Counted from the stretch's first letter, positions 9,354 through 18,738 are shown. The stretch: 64,000 bases of DNA from Sulfitobacter sp. LCG007 (GCF_040801785.1 NZ_CP161806.1:99256-163255), one strand, 5' to 3'. Notes: generated from the sequence alone by a model not told the origin. Made by a program: numbers and translations.

Positions 9354-9423
9354 TCCTGTAAGATTATCCCCGAAGCCGGCGTGAACTCAAGAAGGATGTC
9401 TACTTGCCAAGCGCCAGACCGTG

Positions 9424-9462
9424 ATACTAGTATGACACCAACCTGTACTAAATATGATACAG
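9424..9462. promoter_or_regulatory. Divergent operator region with ATACTAGTAT palindrome
   Basis: ATACTAGTAT at 9424-9433 is a perfect palindrome. CTGTA (9443-9447) and TACAG (9458-9462) form a second, wider inverted repeat. Both lie between the GntR/UTRA gene (start 9353, minus) and the tautomerase fusion gene (start 9495, plus). The stretch is AT-rich against its surroundings, as expected for a shared promoter. Assignment to the adjacent UTRA regulator is inference from position. Confidence 0.6.
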
Positions 9463-9494
9463 GATACCATACAAGAATGCCAGCGGAGGACGAT

Positions 9495-10055
9495 GTGCCG
9501 ATCATCGAGCTTCATCTGATCGAAGGCTACAGCGCGGCCGAGCGGGCCAGGCTTGGCCAAGCCGTTACCGCCGCTGTCCAGACCGTTGTCCCGGCCAGCG
9601 CCGATCTGATCACCGTGCTGACCCATGAACACTCAGCCATGAACTACATGCGCGGCGGCACGACCCGGACGCCCGCGCCGGCCCTGCCAGACCCTGTGCA
9701 GACGGTGCGCGCCTACCTAGATGCGATGGAGGCGCGAGACCTTGAAAGGGCCGCTTCCTACCTGGCCGACGGCTTCCGCATGACATTCCCCACTGGTCGG
9801 CAGATGACCCGGATCGACGATCTGATCGAATGGTCGAAGTCGCGCTACCGCTTCGTGCGCAAGACCTATGACCGTTTCGACGTTTCCAGCACGCCGGATG
9901 GCACCGTCGTCTACTGCTTCGGAACGCTTGAGGGCGAGTGGCCCGACGGCAGCGCGTTCTCGGGCGTCCGTTTCATCGACCGCTTCGCCCTCGAGCGCGG
10001 AAAGCTCGCCGTCCAGGATGTCTGGAACGACCTCGAAGCCGTGCGCCCGCGCTGA
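9495..10055 (+). CDS. Tautomerase-SnoaL (NTF2-like) fusion protein
   Basis: I start this at GTG 9495, six codons after an in-frame ATG at 9477, because GGAGG lies five bases upstream and the product then begins Met-Pro-Ile-Ile-Glu-Leu. In 4-oxalocrotonate-type tautomerases Pro after the removed Met is the catalytic base. Residues 2-60 match that fold ([19 protein letters not shown] then [17 protein letters not shown]). Residues about 68-186 are a SnoaL/NTF2-like domain ([24 protein letters not shown], ending [20 protein letters not shown]). The product is 186 residues. It is the first gene of the hydantoinase operon and may isomerise an enol or enamine intermediate (inference). Confidence 0.82.
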   Translation: MPIIELHLIEGYSAAERARLGQAVTAAVQTVVPASADLITVLTHEHSAMNYMRGGTTRTPAPALPDPVQTVRAYLDAMEARDLERAASYLADGFRMTFPTGRQMTRIDDLIEWSKSRYRFVRKTYDRFDVSSTPDGTVVYCFGTLEGEWPDGSAFSGVRFIDRFALERGKLAVQDVWNDLEAVRPR

Positions 10056-10064
10056 GACCCAAGG

Positions 10065-11765
10065 ATGACCATGACCCAGGAAATAGACCCGATCACCCTC
10101 GCCGTCCTCGCCGGGCGGATGGAGCAGATCGCCGACGAGATGGACGCGACCCTGTTCCGCGCCGCCTTCAACCCGATCATCGCCGAGGCGCATGACGCGT
10201 CGCACGGGCTTTACGATGCCGCGACCGGCGACACGCTGGTGCAGGGCAAGTCGGGCCTGCCGATCTTCGTGGGCGTCATGGCCTTCGCCGTCAAGGCGGT
10301 GATCGAACGGGCGGAAGTGGACGACGAGCTGCGTCAGGGCGACACCTGGATATTCAACGACGCCCATATCGGTGGCACCCACCTGTCGGACATGCGCCTT
10401 GTGCGCCCCTATTTCCGCGACGGCGAGATCTTTTGCTACCTTGCCTCCGTCGGTCACTGGCACGACCTGGGCGGCCCTGTGCCGGGCAATTACAACCCGT
10501 CCGCCACCGAGGTTTTCCAAGAGGCGCTGGTCCTTCCGCCGGTCAAGCTGCAGCGCGCGGGGAAGATACAGCAGGACATCGTCGACATCATCCTGCGCAA
10601 TACGCGTCTGCCGCAATCCGCCATGGGGGATCTGTCGGGGCAGATCAACGCGCTCGACCTTGGCGTGCGCCGGATGGATGCGCTGCTGGACGAATACGGG
10701 GTGGCGACGGTCAAGGCGGCACTTTCGGCCCTGTCGCAGCGGGCGGAGGCGCTGGCGCGGTCCGAAATCGCGGGCATGCCGGATGGTCGCTGGACCGCCG
10801 AGGACTTCATGGACAACGACGGCAGCACCGACACGCCCCTGCCCGTCCGCGTCGCGCTCGAGGTGGAGGGCGACCGCCTGTCGCTGGACTTTACCGGAAC
10901 CGCGCCCTGCTGCGCCGGACCGATCAACATCGCCCTGCCGACCGCGATCGCCTGCTGCTACGTGGCGATCAAGCACATCTTCCCCTCGCTGCCCGCCAAT
11001 GCCGGTGTGATGCGCCCCATCGACATCACGATCCCGGAAGGCAGCCTGCTTTCCGCCGAGTTCCCGTTGCCCACGGGCGGATACACCGAAACCATCCTGC
11101 GCATGATCGACGTCATCTTCTCGGCCGCGGCACAGGCGATGCCCGAAAAGGTGGTCGCCAACGCCTATGGCACGATCAACGCGCTTTCGATCGCCGGGCG
11201 CAAACCAGACGGCAAGCGGTGGGTGATGTTCTCGTTCTATGGCGGCGGGCACGGCGCGCAGATCGATTGCGACGGGCTCAACCACGGCTCGGCGCCGATC
11301 TCTACCGCGACAATCCCACCGGCCGAGATCCTCGAGGCGGCCTATCCGGTCATCTTCCGGCAATGGGCGCTGCGCGACGGATCGGGCGGCACGGGCGCGC
11401 ATCGCGGCGGGCTGGGCGCGGTCTACGAGATCGAGCTGATGGACGAAAGGGCAGAGGCCTTCCTGTTCGGCGAGCGTGGCAAGTTTCCTCCCAAGGGCAT
11501 CGCCGGAGGGTCGGATGCGGCCCTGAACCGCTTTGCATATGAGACGGACGAGGGCTGGGCCACACCTCCGCTCACCTCCAAGATGCTGGGCATTCCTCTG
11601 AGGAGGGGCCAGCGGGTCAGGCTCGAAACGCCCGGCGGGGGCGGTTACGGAGATCCGGCCGCGCGCCCGGCGGCGCAGGTCGCCCGCGACGTGGCGCTTG
11701 GCTACATCGGCGCGGAGGCGGCGGACACGGCATATGGCACCGCATGGCGGGAGGCCTCAGAGTGA
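10065..11765 (+). CDS. hyuB: Hydantoinase B/oxoprolinase family protein
   Basis: This 566-residue protein matches HyuB of ATP-dependent hydantoinases, 5-oxoprolinase and acetone/acetophenone carboxylases: N-terminal DPITLAVLAGRMEQIADEMDATLFRAAFNP, the SHGLYDAATGD segment, GTHLSDMRLVRPYF, and C-terminal GAGGYGDP-like GGGGYGDPAAR. It works with HyuA (next gene) to open a cyclic amide or activate a ketone at the cost of ATP. A second in-frame ATG at 10071 has a better spaced AAGGA and may be the true start. The stop overlaps the HyuA GTG start, so the subunits are coupled. Confidence 0.88.
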   Translation: MTMTQEIDPITLAVLAGRMEQIADEMDATLFRAAFNPIIAEAHDASHGLYDAATGDTLVQGKSGLPIFVGVMAFAVKAVIERAEVDDELRQGDTWIFNDAHIGGTHLSDMRLVRPYFRDGEIFCYLASVGHWHDLGGPVPGNYNPSATEVFQEALVLPPVKLQRAGKIQQDIVDIILRNTRLPQSAMGDLSGQINALDLGVRRMDALLDEYGVATVKAALSALSQRAEALARSEIAGMPDGRWTAEDFMDNDGSTDTPLPVRVALEVEGDRLSLDFTGTAPCCAGPINIALPTAIACCYVAIKHIFPSLPANAGVMRPIDITIPEGSLLSAEFPLPTGGYTETILRMIDVIFSAAAQAMPEKVVANAYGTINALSIAGRKPDGKRWVMFSFYGGGHGAQIDCDGLNHGSAPISTATIPPAEILEAAYPVIFRQWALRDGSGGTGAHRGGLGAVYEIELMDERAEAFLFGERGKFPPKGIAGGSDAALNRFAYETDEGWATPPLTSKMLGIPLRRGQRVRLETPGGGGYGDPAARPAAQVARDVALGYIGAEAADTAYGTAWREASE

Positions 11766-13843
11766 ACGGGACGGGCAAGATGAAATCCATGATGGCGGGT
11801 GTCGACGTCGGCGGCACCTTCACAGATGTCTTCGTGCTGGACGAGACCAGCGGGACCGCGACCGTCGCCAAGGTTCCGACCAGCCGCCCGGACCAGTCCG
11901 CCGGTTTCCTCGACGGGATCCGCAGCCAGGTCGGCGACCTCTCCGACCTGGGGACCGTCGTCCATGGCACGACCGCTGGCACCAACGCGCTGCTTGAACG
12001 CAAGGGCGCGCGGATCGGCATCATCACCACCGAGGGCTTTCGCGACACGCTCGAGATGCGCAGGCGTGACCGGCGCCAGACCTGGGGCCTGCGCGGCGAT
12101 TTCGAACCCGTCGTGCCCCGCGACCTGCGCCTTGAAGTTCCCGAGCGCACGCTGGCCGATGGCACCATCCTGACCGCGGTCGACCTCGATGCCGTCCGGC
12201 AGGCCGCGCGGCATCTGCTCGAACAGGGCTGCGCGGCCGTCGCGCTCGTCTTCATCAACGCCTATGCCAACCGCGAGAACGAGGCGTCCGCCGTCGCCGC
12301 GGTGCGCGAGCTCTGGCCAAATCCCCACGTGTCTGCCAGTCACGAGATCCTGCCCGAGATCCGCGAATTCGAACGCACGTCCACGACTGCCCTGAATGCC
12401 TATCTCCAGCCAGAGGTCGCGGGCTATATCGATCGGCTGGAATCGGCGCTCAAGAGCGGCGGGTTCGACGGAGAGTTCCTGATCGTGCAGTCGAACGGCG
12501 GCGTCATGGCCGTCGAGACCGCCTGCCGTCTTCCCGTCAGAACTGCCCTCTCGGGACCCGCGGCAGGCGTCATCGCGGCAGGCTACATCGCCACGACGGC
12601 CGGTTTTCCCAACATCATCACCGGCGACATGGGCGGCACATCCTTCGACGTCTCGCTGATCGCAGACGGCGCGCCATCGCTTGCGCCCCAGACCTCCATC
12701 GACTTCGGCATGGTCGTGCGGACGCCGATGATCGAGATTACCACCATCGGAGCGGGGGGTGGCTCCATCGCCTGGGTCGACAAGGGCGGACTGCTCAACA
12801 TCGGGCCCGAAAGCGCCGGGTCCAATCCGGGTCCGGTGGCCTATGGGCTTGGCAACACGCGTCCCACCGTGACCGACGCCAATGTCGTGCTGGGCCGGAT
12901 CGACCCGGACCGGCCCATCGGCGGCAAGCTTTCGCGTCTCGACGTGGAGGCCGCGGCGCGGGCCATAGACGAACATGTCGGCAAGCCCCTCGGGCTCGAC
13001 ACGCTCACCGCCGCCGAGGCGATCCTGAAAGTCGCGAACTCGCGCATGGCGGGGGCGATCCGGCTGGTCTCGATCGAACGCGGCCACAACCCCCGCAACT
13101 TCGCCTTCATGCCCTTCGGCGGCGGCGGCGCGCTGCATACCGGGGCGCTTCTGGCGGACACCGGGATCGCCTCGGCCATCGTTCCGCGCTACCCCGGCGT
13201 GACCTCGGCCATGGGCTGCGTGATCGCGGACATGCGCCAGGACTTCGTGCAGACCGTCAACGCCCTTGCCGCAGAGGCGGATACCGGACGGCTCGCGGCG
13301 ATCATCGAGGAGCACCGCCAGAAGGGCCTCGCGCTTCTCGACAGCGCCGGGGTGAGGTTCGAGGGCCGCGACGTGGTGGTCGAGCTCGACATGGCCTATG
13401 TGGGCCAGACGCACACGGTATCGGTGCCGCTGCCCGTCACGATCGGCGCGGACGGCGCGCAGGCCCCGACGCATGCGCAGATCGCCGAGGCATTCGACAG
13501 CGCCTATTCCGCCGGTTTCGGGCGCCTTCTGCCTGGCGGCGTGCGGCGTATCCTCAACCTCAGGACCGCCATTGTCGGACGGCGCCCGAAGTTCGATCTG
13601 GCGACCCTCGCTCCGTCGACGCAAGGCGACATCGCGGACAGCCTGCGCACGCGGCGGCGGGTGCATGTGGGCGGCGACTGGCATGACACGCCGGTCTACA
13701 CCCGCCTTTCCCTGCCCGTGGGCGCGGTCATCGAGGGCCCCGCCATCCTCGAGCAACCCGACACCACCATCCTGATCGAGCCGGACCTGAGAGGCTCGGT
13801 CGACCCATACGGCAACGTCATCATCGAACGGAAAGGCGCCTGA
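11762..13843 (+). CDS. hyuA: Hydantoinase A/oxoprolinase family protein
   Basis: This is a 693-residue protein from GTG 11762, chosen because GGGAGG sits seven bases upstream and it overlaps the hyuB stop (GTGA). ATG 11780 is an alternative just before the fold. It begins with the acetate/sugar-kinase-like phosphate loop AGVDVGGTFTDVFVLDE and contains VHGTTAGTNALLERKGA, GGTSFDVSLI and GGGSIAWVDKGG, all typical of HyuA/AcxA/OplahA N-terminal ATPase halves. It supplies ATP-dependent activation for HyuB. Possible reactions are hydrolysis of a hydantoin or pyroglutamate-type ring or a carboxylation; the neighbouring amidases favour ring opening (inference). Confidence 0.88.
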   Translation: MNGTGKMKSMMAGVDVGGTFTDVFVLDETSGTATVAKVPTSRPDQSAGFLDGIRSQVGDLSDLGTVVHGTTAGTNALLERKGARIGIITTEGFRDTLEMRRRDRRQTWGLRGDFEPVVPRDLRLEVPERTLADGTILTAVDLDAVRQAARHLLEQGCAAVALVFINAYANRENEASAVAAVRELWPNPHVSASHEILPEIREFERTSTTALNAYLQPEVAGYIDRLESALKSGGFDGEFLIVQSNGGVMAVETACRLPVRTALSGPAAGVIAAGYIATTAGFPNIITGDMGGTSFDVSLIADGAPSLAPQTSIDFGMVVRTPMIEITTIGAGGGSIAWVDKGGLLNIGPESAGSNPGPVAYGLGNTRPTVTDANVVLGRIDPDRPIGGKLSRLDVEAAARAIDEHVGKPLGLDTLTAAEAILKVANSRMAGAIRLVSIERGHNPRNFAFMPFGGGGALHTGALLADTGIASAIVPRYPGVTSAMGCVIADMRQDFVQTVNALAAEADTGRLAAIIEEHRQKGLALLDSAGVRFEGRDVVVELDMAYVGQTHTVSVPLPVTIGADGAQAPTHAQIAEAFDSAYSAGFGRLLPGGVRRILNLRTAIVGRRPKFDLATLAPSTQGDIADSLRTRRRVHVGGDWHDTPVYTRLSLPVGAVIEGPAILEQPDTTILIEPDLRGSVDPYGNVIIERKGA

Positions 13844-13844
13844 C

Positions 13845-14456
13845 ATGTCAGACCGGATCGACCCCGCCCGCACCGCCCTGCTGACCATCGACCTGCAGAA
13901 CGATTTCCTCGATCCCGCTGGCGCCTACGGTCGGGCGGGTCTCGGAAGCCCCGCCATCGCGGAGCTGCCCGACCGGGTCCTTCCGGTGATCGAGGCGCTG
14001 CGGGCCGCGGGAGGCGTCTATATCTCGGCCCAGTTCACCCTGGTGCCGGGCCCCGCAGGCGAGCCGCTGATCGCGCCGCATCTGAAGGCCCTGCGCCCCT
14101 TCCTCGGCAAGGGCGATTTCGCGCCCGGTGAATGGGGCCATCAGGTGGTCGACCGGCTCGGCACACCCGATTACGTGGTCGAAAAGGTGAACTACTCGGC
14201 TTTCTTCCAGACCCGGCTCGAATACATCTGCCGGGCGCTTTCCATCGATACGCTGATCGTCGGGGGCATCGTCACCAATGGCGGCGTCGCCAGCACCGTG
14301 CGCGACGCCCATCTTCGAGATGTGCATACCGTGCTGCTGAGCGATGGCTGCGCCGCCTTCAAGCCCGAGGTCCATGAGGCAACGCTCACTTCTCTCGGTT
14401 CGGTGTCGCGGCAGATGACATGCGCCGAGGCCGTTACCATGATCGGAGGGCACTGA
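13845..14456 (+). CDS. Isochorismatase-fold hydrolase with Gly in place of the nucleophilic Cys
   Basis: This 203-residue protein keeps Asp16 (LLTIDLQNDFLDP) and Lys114 (VVEKVNYSAF), but the usual TNxCV nucleophile motif reads TNGGV, so residue 147 is Gly where the Cys should be. The codon is an unambiguous GGC. True isochorismatases (EntB, PhzD), which hydrolyse a vinyl ether without a Cys nucleophile, also lack that Cys. This protein is therefore probably not a conventional amidase. It sits between hyuA (one base apart) and the second ICL/PEPM lyase in the same operon. The substrate is unknown. Confidence 0.85.
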   Translation: MSDRIDPARTALLTIDLQNDFLDPAGAYGRAGLGSPAIAELPDRVLPVIEALRAAGGVYISAQFTLVPGPAGEPLIAPHLKALRPFLGKGDFAPGEWGHQVVDRLGTPDYVVEKVNYSAFFQTRLEYICRALSIDTLIVGGIVTNGGVASTVRDAHLRDVHTVLLSDGCAAFKPEVHEATLTSLGSVSRQMTCAEAVTMIGGH

Positions 14457-14457
14457 G

Positions 14458-15324
14458 ATGGCGACGCTCCGCCAGCTTCTCGCCGGACCCGACATCCTCG
14501 TCGGACCCGGTGTCTACGATGCGCTCACCGCCGCCACGGCCGAGCGCGCGGGCTTCCGGAGCGTCTATCTTTCCGGCGCCGCCGTCGCCTATACCCGTCT
14601 CGGTCTGCCGGACATCGGGCTGTCCACCATGACCGAGATGGCACAGACCCTCGGCCTGATCCGCGACCGGATCGGCATTCCCATCGTGATCGACGCCGAC
14701 ACCGGATTCGGCGGCGTTCTGAATGCCACGCGAACCATGCGGGTCTACGAGCGCGCCGGGGCAAATGCGCTTCAGGTCGAGGACCAGACATTTCCGAAAC
14801 GTTGTGGCCACCTGAAGGACAAGGCGCTCGTTCCCGCGCACGAGATGTGCGGAAAGCTGCGCGCGATGGCGGATGCCCGCGAAAGCGACGAGACGCTCAT
14901 CATCGCGCGCACCGACGCCATTGCGGTCGAGGGTTTCGAGGCCGCGCTCGACCGCGCGGAGGCCTATGTCGAGGCCGGGGCGGACATGCTTTTCATCGAG
15001 GCGCCCCGCTCGCGCGATGAGCTGGAAGGGATCGCCCGCCAGTTCGGCGGAAGGGTGCCGCTGATGGCGAACATGGTCGAGGGCGGAGAAACCCCGATCC
15101 AGAACAAGGACGATCTGCAGGCACTCGGGTTCTCTTTCGTCATCTTTCCCGGCGGCATCGTGCGCGCCCTACTGCGCCACATGGAGGACTATTATGCAAG
15201 CCTGCTGGCCACCGGATCGAACGCCGCCTTCGCGAACCGCATGTATGACTTCAAGTCCCTGAACGAGCGGCTGCGCACCGAGGAAATCCTCGACAAGGGG
15301 CGGCGCTACGAGGACAAGTCTTGA
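14458..15324 (+). CDS. Isocitrate lyase/PEP mutase family C-C lyase
   Basis: This complete 288-residue member has the entry motif VGPGVYDALTAATAERAGF, metal-binding VIDADTGFGGVLN, the catalytic loop PKRCGH and TLIIARTDAIAVEGFEAAL. The KRCGH spelling matches the methylisocitrate lyase group. It would split a methylisocitrate- or alkylmalate-type acid, for instance into pyruvate plus a second acid. A GGAGGG site lies eight bases before the start. It is preceded by the Gly-variant isochorismatase and followed by a flavoprotein whose TTG start overlaps its stop. It is the second of three paralogues in the window. Confidence 0.92.
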   Translation: MATLRQLLAGPDILVGPGVYDALTAATAERAGFRSVYLSGAAVAYTRLGLPDIGLSTMTEMAQTLGLIRDRIGIPIVIDADTGFGGVLNATRTMRVYERAGANALQVEDQTFPKRCGHLKDKALVPAHEMCGKLRAMADARESDETLIIARTDAIAVEGFEAALDRAEAYVEAGADMLFIEAPRSRDELEGIARQFGGRVPLMANMVEGGETPIQNKDDLQALGFSFVIFPGGIVRALLRHMEDYYASLLATGSNAAFANRMYDFKSLNERLRTEEILDKGRRYEDKS

Positions 15325-16685
15325 CCCCGCTCCTGCCGGTGCCCGAAGCCTTCGACGTCGATGTCGAGGTTCTGATCGTGGGCGCAGGCGCGGCGGGGAT
15401 GATCGCCGCCCTCTCGGCGCACGAGCGCGGGCGCGACGTGCTGCTGCTTGAGGCGGACGCGGTGCCCACCGGCTCGACCGCGCTGTCGGCGGGGCTGATC
15501 CCGGCGGCCGGGACGCGGTTGCAGCGCGAGGCCGGCATCGACGACACGCCGGAACTTTTCGCCAGAGACATCATGAAGAAGGCGAAGGGCGCAAACGATC
15601 CGGCGCTCGTCGAGGCGCTGGCAGAGGGCGCGGCGGAGGTGATCGACTGGCTGAGCGATGCCTACGGACTGCCCTTCAGCGTCGTGAGTGATTTCAGCTA
15701 CCCCGGCCATTCCCGACGCCGGATGCACGGCCTGCCAAGCCGCGCGGGCCGCGAGCTGATCGACCGGCTGCGAAGCACGGTCGAGAATCTGGGCATCCCG
15801 GTCATCGCGCAGCGGCGCGTCCAGAGCCTTCATGCCGACGGGAAAGGCGCGGTTCGCGGCGTAACCGCCGCTCTGCCCGACGGCGGCCTCGAGACCGTCG
15901 GATGCGCGCAGCTGATCCTCGCCTGCAACGGCTTTGGCGGAAACCGCGAGATGGTGCGCCAATACATGCCCGAGATCGGCGAGGCGGTCTATTTCGGCCA
16001 TGCCGGCAATCGCGGCGACGCGATACGATGGGGCGAGGCGCTTGGCGCGGGGATGGATCATCTGGGCGCTTACCAGGGCCATGGCAACGTGGCGCATCCG
16101 CACGGAATCCTGATTTCCTGGGCGGTGATCACCGAAGGCGGCGTGCAGGTAAACCTCGAAGGCAGGCGTTTCTGGGACGAATCCCAGGGCTATTCAGAGG
16201 CCGCGCGGGCGGTTCTGGCGCAGCCCGAGGGCGTTGCCTGGGCCATATTCGACGAACGGATCGCGGGTATCGCGCGCCAGTTCGCCGATTTTCAGGACGC
16301 CGAGGCGCAGGGGGCCGTGCTGACCGCAGATAGCCTGGCAGAGCTGGCGGCGAAGACGAGCCTTCCCGCCACGACGCTGGAAGCGACTCTTTCAGGGATC
16401 GGGGATGGTGAGGACCCCTTCGGGCGCAGCTTCGACCCGACAAAGCCGCTCGGTGCGCCCTATCGCGCGGTCCGTGTCACCGGCACGCTGTTTCACACGC
16501 AAGGCGGGCTCGACATCACGCCCGAGGCCCGCGTCAGGCGCAGCGACGGCACGGTCTTCCCGAACCTCTTCGCTGTGGGCGGTGCGGCAACCGGCGTCTC
16601 CGGCACGGGAGACTACGGCTACCTGTCGGGAAACGGTCTGCTTGCGGCGGCGGTGCTGGGACGGATCGCCGGAAAGCGCGCCTGA
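15321..16685 (+). CDS. FAD-dependent oxidoreductase, fumarate reductase flavoprotein-like
   Basis: This 454-residue FAD_binding_2 protein starts at TTG 15321, four bases inside the previous gene, with GAGGAC upstream. It shows VEVLIVGAGAAGMIAALSAHERG, then VLLLEADAVPTGSTALSAG, and the C-terminal FHTQGGLDITPEARV and VGGAATGVSGTGDYGYLSGNG. It is a paralogue of the 3724 protein. Both may reduce or dehydrogenate an unsaturated dicarboxylate next to an ICL/PEPM lyase or MmgE/PrpD enzyme. It is the last gene of the plus-strand hydantoinase operon, only four bases from the convergent ABC ATPase gene. Confidence 0.9.
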   Translation: MTPLLPVPEAFDVDVEVLIVGAGAAGMIAALSAHERGRDVLLLEADAVPTGSTALSAGLIPAAGTRLQREAGIDDTPELFARDIMKKAKGANDPALVEALAEGAAEVIDWLSDAYGLPFSVVSDFSYPGHSRRRMHGLPSRAGRELIDRLRSTVENLGIPVIAQRRVQSLHADGKGAVRGVTAALPDGGLETVGCAQLILACNGFGGNREMVRQYMPEIGEAVYFGHAGNRGDAIRWGEALGAGMDHLGAYQGHGNVAHPHGILISWAVITEGGVQVNLEGRRFWDESQGYSEAARAVLAQPEGVAWAIFDERIAGIARQFADFQDAEAQGAVLTADSLAELAAKTSLPATTLEATLSGIGDGEDPFGRSFDPTKPLGAPYRAVRVTGTLFHTQGGLDITPEARVRRSDGTVFPNLFAVGGAATGVSGTGDYGYLSGNGLLAAAVLGRIAGKRA

Positions 16686-16689
16686 CCCG

Positions 16690-18738
16690 TCAGCCGACCG
16701 TCGCCTTCGTAAGTGGAAAGAGGCAGGCGGCGGGGTGATCCGTGCCCGGGCGCAGGACAAGCTCGGGATCGCGCTCGGCACAGATCGGTTGCACCAGGGG
16801 GCAGCGGGTGCGGAACTTGCAGCCTGACGGCGGCTTTATCGGGTCGGGCAGATCGCCCTCGGCGGTGATACCTTCCGCCCGCGGCCGCGCCGGATTCGGT
16901 ATCGCATCAAGCAGGGCGCGTGTGTAGGGATGCGCCGGCGCATCGAACACCTCGTCGACCTTCCCCGCTTCTATGACCCGTCCCAGATACATCACCGCCA
17001 CCTCGTCCGAGATGTGGCGCACCACCGACAGGTCGTGCGAAATGAAGACATAGGTCAGGTTCAGCCGCGCCTGAAGGTCCTTCAGAAGGTTGATGACCTG
17101 AGCCTGGATCGACACGTCCAGCGCCGAAACCGCTTCGTCGAGAATGAGCACATCGGGATTGACCGCAAGCGCCCGCGCGATCGCGATCCGCTGGCGTTGC
17201 CCGCCCGAGAATTCCGGCGGACGGCGCAGGCCCGCCTCGGGACCAAGCCCGACATGGCCCAGCAGTTCATGGACCCGCTCCGCCGAATAGCCCCCGTTGA
17301 TGCGCAGGGGTTCGGCGATGACGTCATGGATCTTCATCCGCGGATCGAGCGATGAGTATGGGTCCTGGAACACGACCTGAAGATCGCGCCGCGCCCGGCG
17401 CAGACCCTGACCCTTCTGGGAGAAGAACCGTTCCCCGTTCAGCCAGACATCTCCGCCCGACGCTTCGAGCAGGCGCAGAAGCACTTTCGCCAGAGTCGAC
17501 TTTCCGCAGCCCGATTCGCCCACCACTCCCAGTGTCGTGCCGGGGAGCAGGTCGAAGGACACATCCTGCAACGCATGCAGTTTCTGACTGCGCCAGAAGC
17601 CGCTTCTGATATTGAAGGTCTTTTCCAGATGCTCGGCCCTCAGCAGCGGTTCTGCCTCGGGGGCGGCCGCAGGAGCATCGGCGGGCCGGGCCATCTTCTC
17701 CATCTGCCGCCGCCATTGCGGCGTCTGATCATGGTGGTGACAGGCGACCGTGCGGCCGCCGCCAACCGGGGCGAAGGGCGGACGGTCCTTCATGCACTCG
17801 GGGCGTCCCTCGCCGATGACGCAGCGGGGATGGAACACGCAGCCGGATGGCCGGTTGGAAAGATCCGGCACGAAGCCGGGGATCGAGTAAAGCTCTTCGA
17901 CGCGGTGATCGAGCTGCGGCAGACTGGCGATCAGGCCCGCCGTATAGGGATGGGTCGGACGGTCGAAGATCTGCTTCGCAGGCGCCTCCTCCATCATGCG
18001 TCCTGCGTACATCACGGCGATACGATCAGCGTTCTCGGCCACCAGCCCGAGGTCGTGGGTGATCAGGACCATCGCCGCGCCGGTCCGCTGGCGCACTTCG
18101 GCGAGCACCCGCATGACCTGGGCCTGGATCGTCACGTCCAGCGCGGTGGTCGGTTCGTCCGCGATCAGAAGGTCGGGCTCGTTGGCCATGGCGATGGCGA
18201 TCACCACGCGCTGACGCATGCCCCCCGAGAACTCGTTGGGAAACTGCTGGTAACGCCGTTCGGGATTGGGGATGCCCACCAGCCCCAGCAGCTCGAGGAC
18301 GCGCTCGCGCACCTGCGCCTTCGACATGCCGGGATTGTGCAGTTCGACCGCCTCGCCGATCTGCCGGCCGATGCGAAGGACAGGGTTCAGCGTGGTCAGC
18401 GGATCCTGGAAGATGATCGACATGCTCTTGCCGCGGATCTTCTGCATCTCTGCAAAGGACAGGTCGGTGATCTCGCGCCCCCGCAGACGGATGCTGCCCG
18501 AAACGACCTTGAGGTTCGGTCCAAGCAGACCCAGCACCGCCAGCATCGTCAGGCTTTTACCCGACCCGGATTCGCCCACGATGCCGAGCACCTCGTGCTC
18601 GTGCACATCGAAGCTGATGCCTTCGACCAGATGCGTCACGCCCCGATCCGTCACCGCATCGATGGACAGATCGCGGACGCTCAGCACGGCTGTATCGCTG
18701 CGGGCCTCGGGCGCCGGGGTCAACGGTGCGTCCTTCAT
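16690..18738 (-). CDS. Peptide/nickel-type ABC transporter ATPase, fused DppD-DppF
   Basis: The 682-residue protein contains two complete ABC ATPase domains, each about 270 residues: Walker A GESGSGKS (first) and GESGCGKS (second), signatures FSGGMRQRV and FSGGQRQRI, and the oligopeptide C-terminal Cys-rich extension after each half (SGCVFHPRC and SGCKFRTRC). It replaces separate DppD and DppF subunits and energises the two permeases encoded upstream (18735-20482). The start overlaps the permease stop by ATGA. No binding-protein gene is in this operon; the one at 33644 carries the same operator and is the probable partner. Confidence 0.93.
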   Translation of the reverse strand: MKDAPLTPAPEARSDTAVLSVRDLSIDAVTDRGVTHLVEGISFDVHEHEVLGIVGESGSGKSLTMLAVLGLLGPNLKVVSGSIRLRGREITDLSFAEMQKIRGKSMSIIFQDPLTTLNPVLRIGRQIGEAVELHNPGMSKAQVRERVLELLGLVGIPNPERRYQQFPNEFSGGMRQRVVIAIAMANEPDLLIADEPTTALDVTIQAQVMRVLAEVRQRTGAAMVLITHDLGLVAENADRIAVMYAGRMMEEAPAKQIFDRPTHPYTAGLIASLPQLDHRVEELYSIPGFVPDLSNRPSGCVFHPRCVIGEGRPECMKDRPPFAPVGGGRTVACHHHDQTPQWRRQMEKMARPADAPAAAPEAEPLLRAEHLEKTFNIRSGFWRSQKLHALQDVSFDLLPGTTLGVVGESGCGKSTLAKVLLRLLEASGGDVWLNGERFFSQKGQGLRRARRDLQVVFQDPYSSLDPRMKIHDVIAEPLRINGGYSAERVHELLGHVGLGPEAGLRRPPEFSGGQRQRIAIARALAVNPDVLILDEAVSALDVSIQAQVINLLKDLQARLNLTYVFISHDLSVVRHISDEVAVMYLGRVIEAGKVDEVFDAPAHPYTRALLDAIPNPARPRAEGITAEGDLPDPIKPPSGCKFRTRCPLVQPICAERDPELVLRPGTDHPAACLFPLTKATVG

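Noticed and set aside
14458..15324. PEP mutase (phosphonate synthesis) function for the three ICL/PEPM genes
   Set aside because: The KxCGH loop with catalytic Cys is the lyase signature, and no phosphonopyruvate decarboxylase or other phosphonate gene is nearby.
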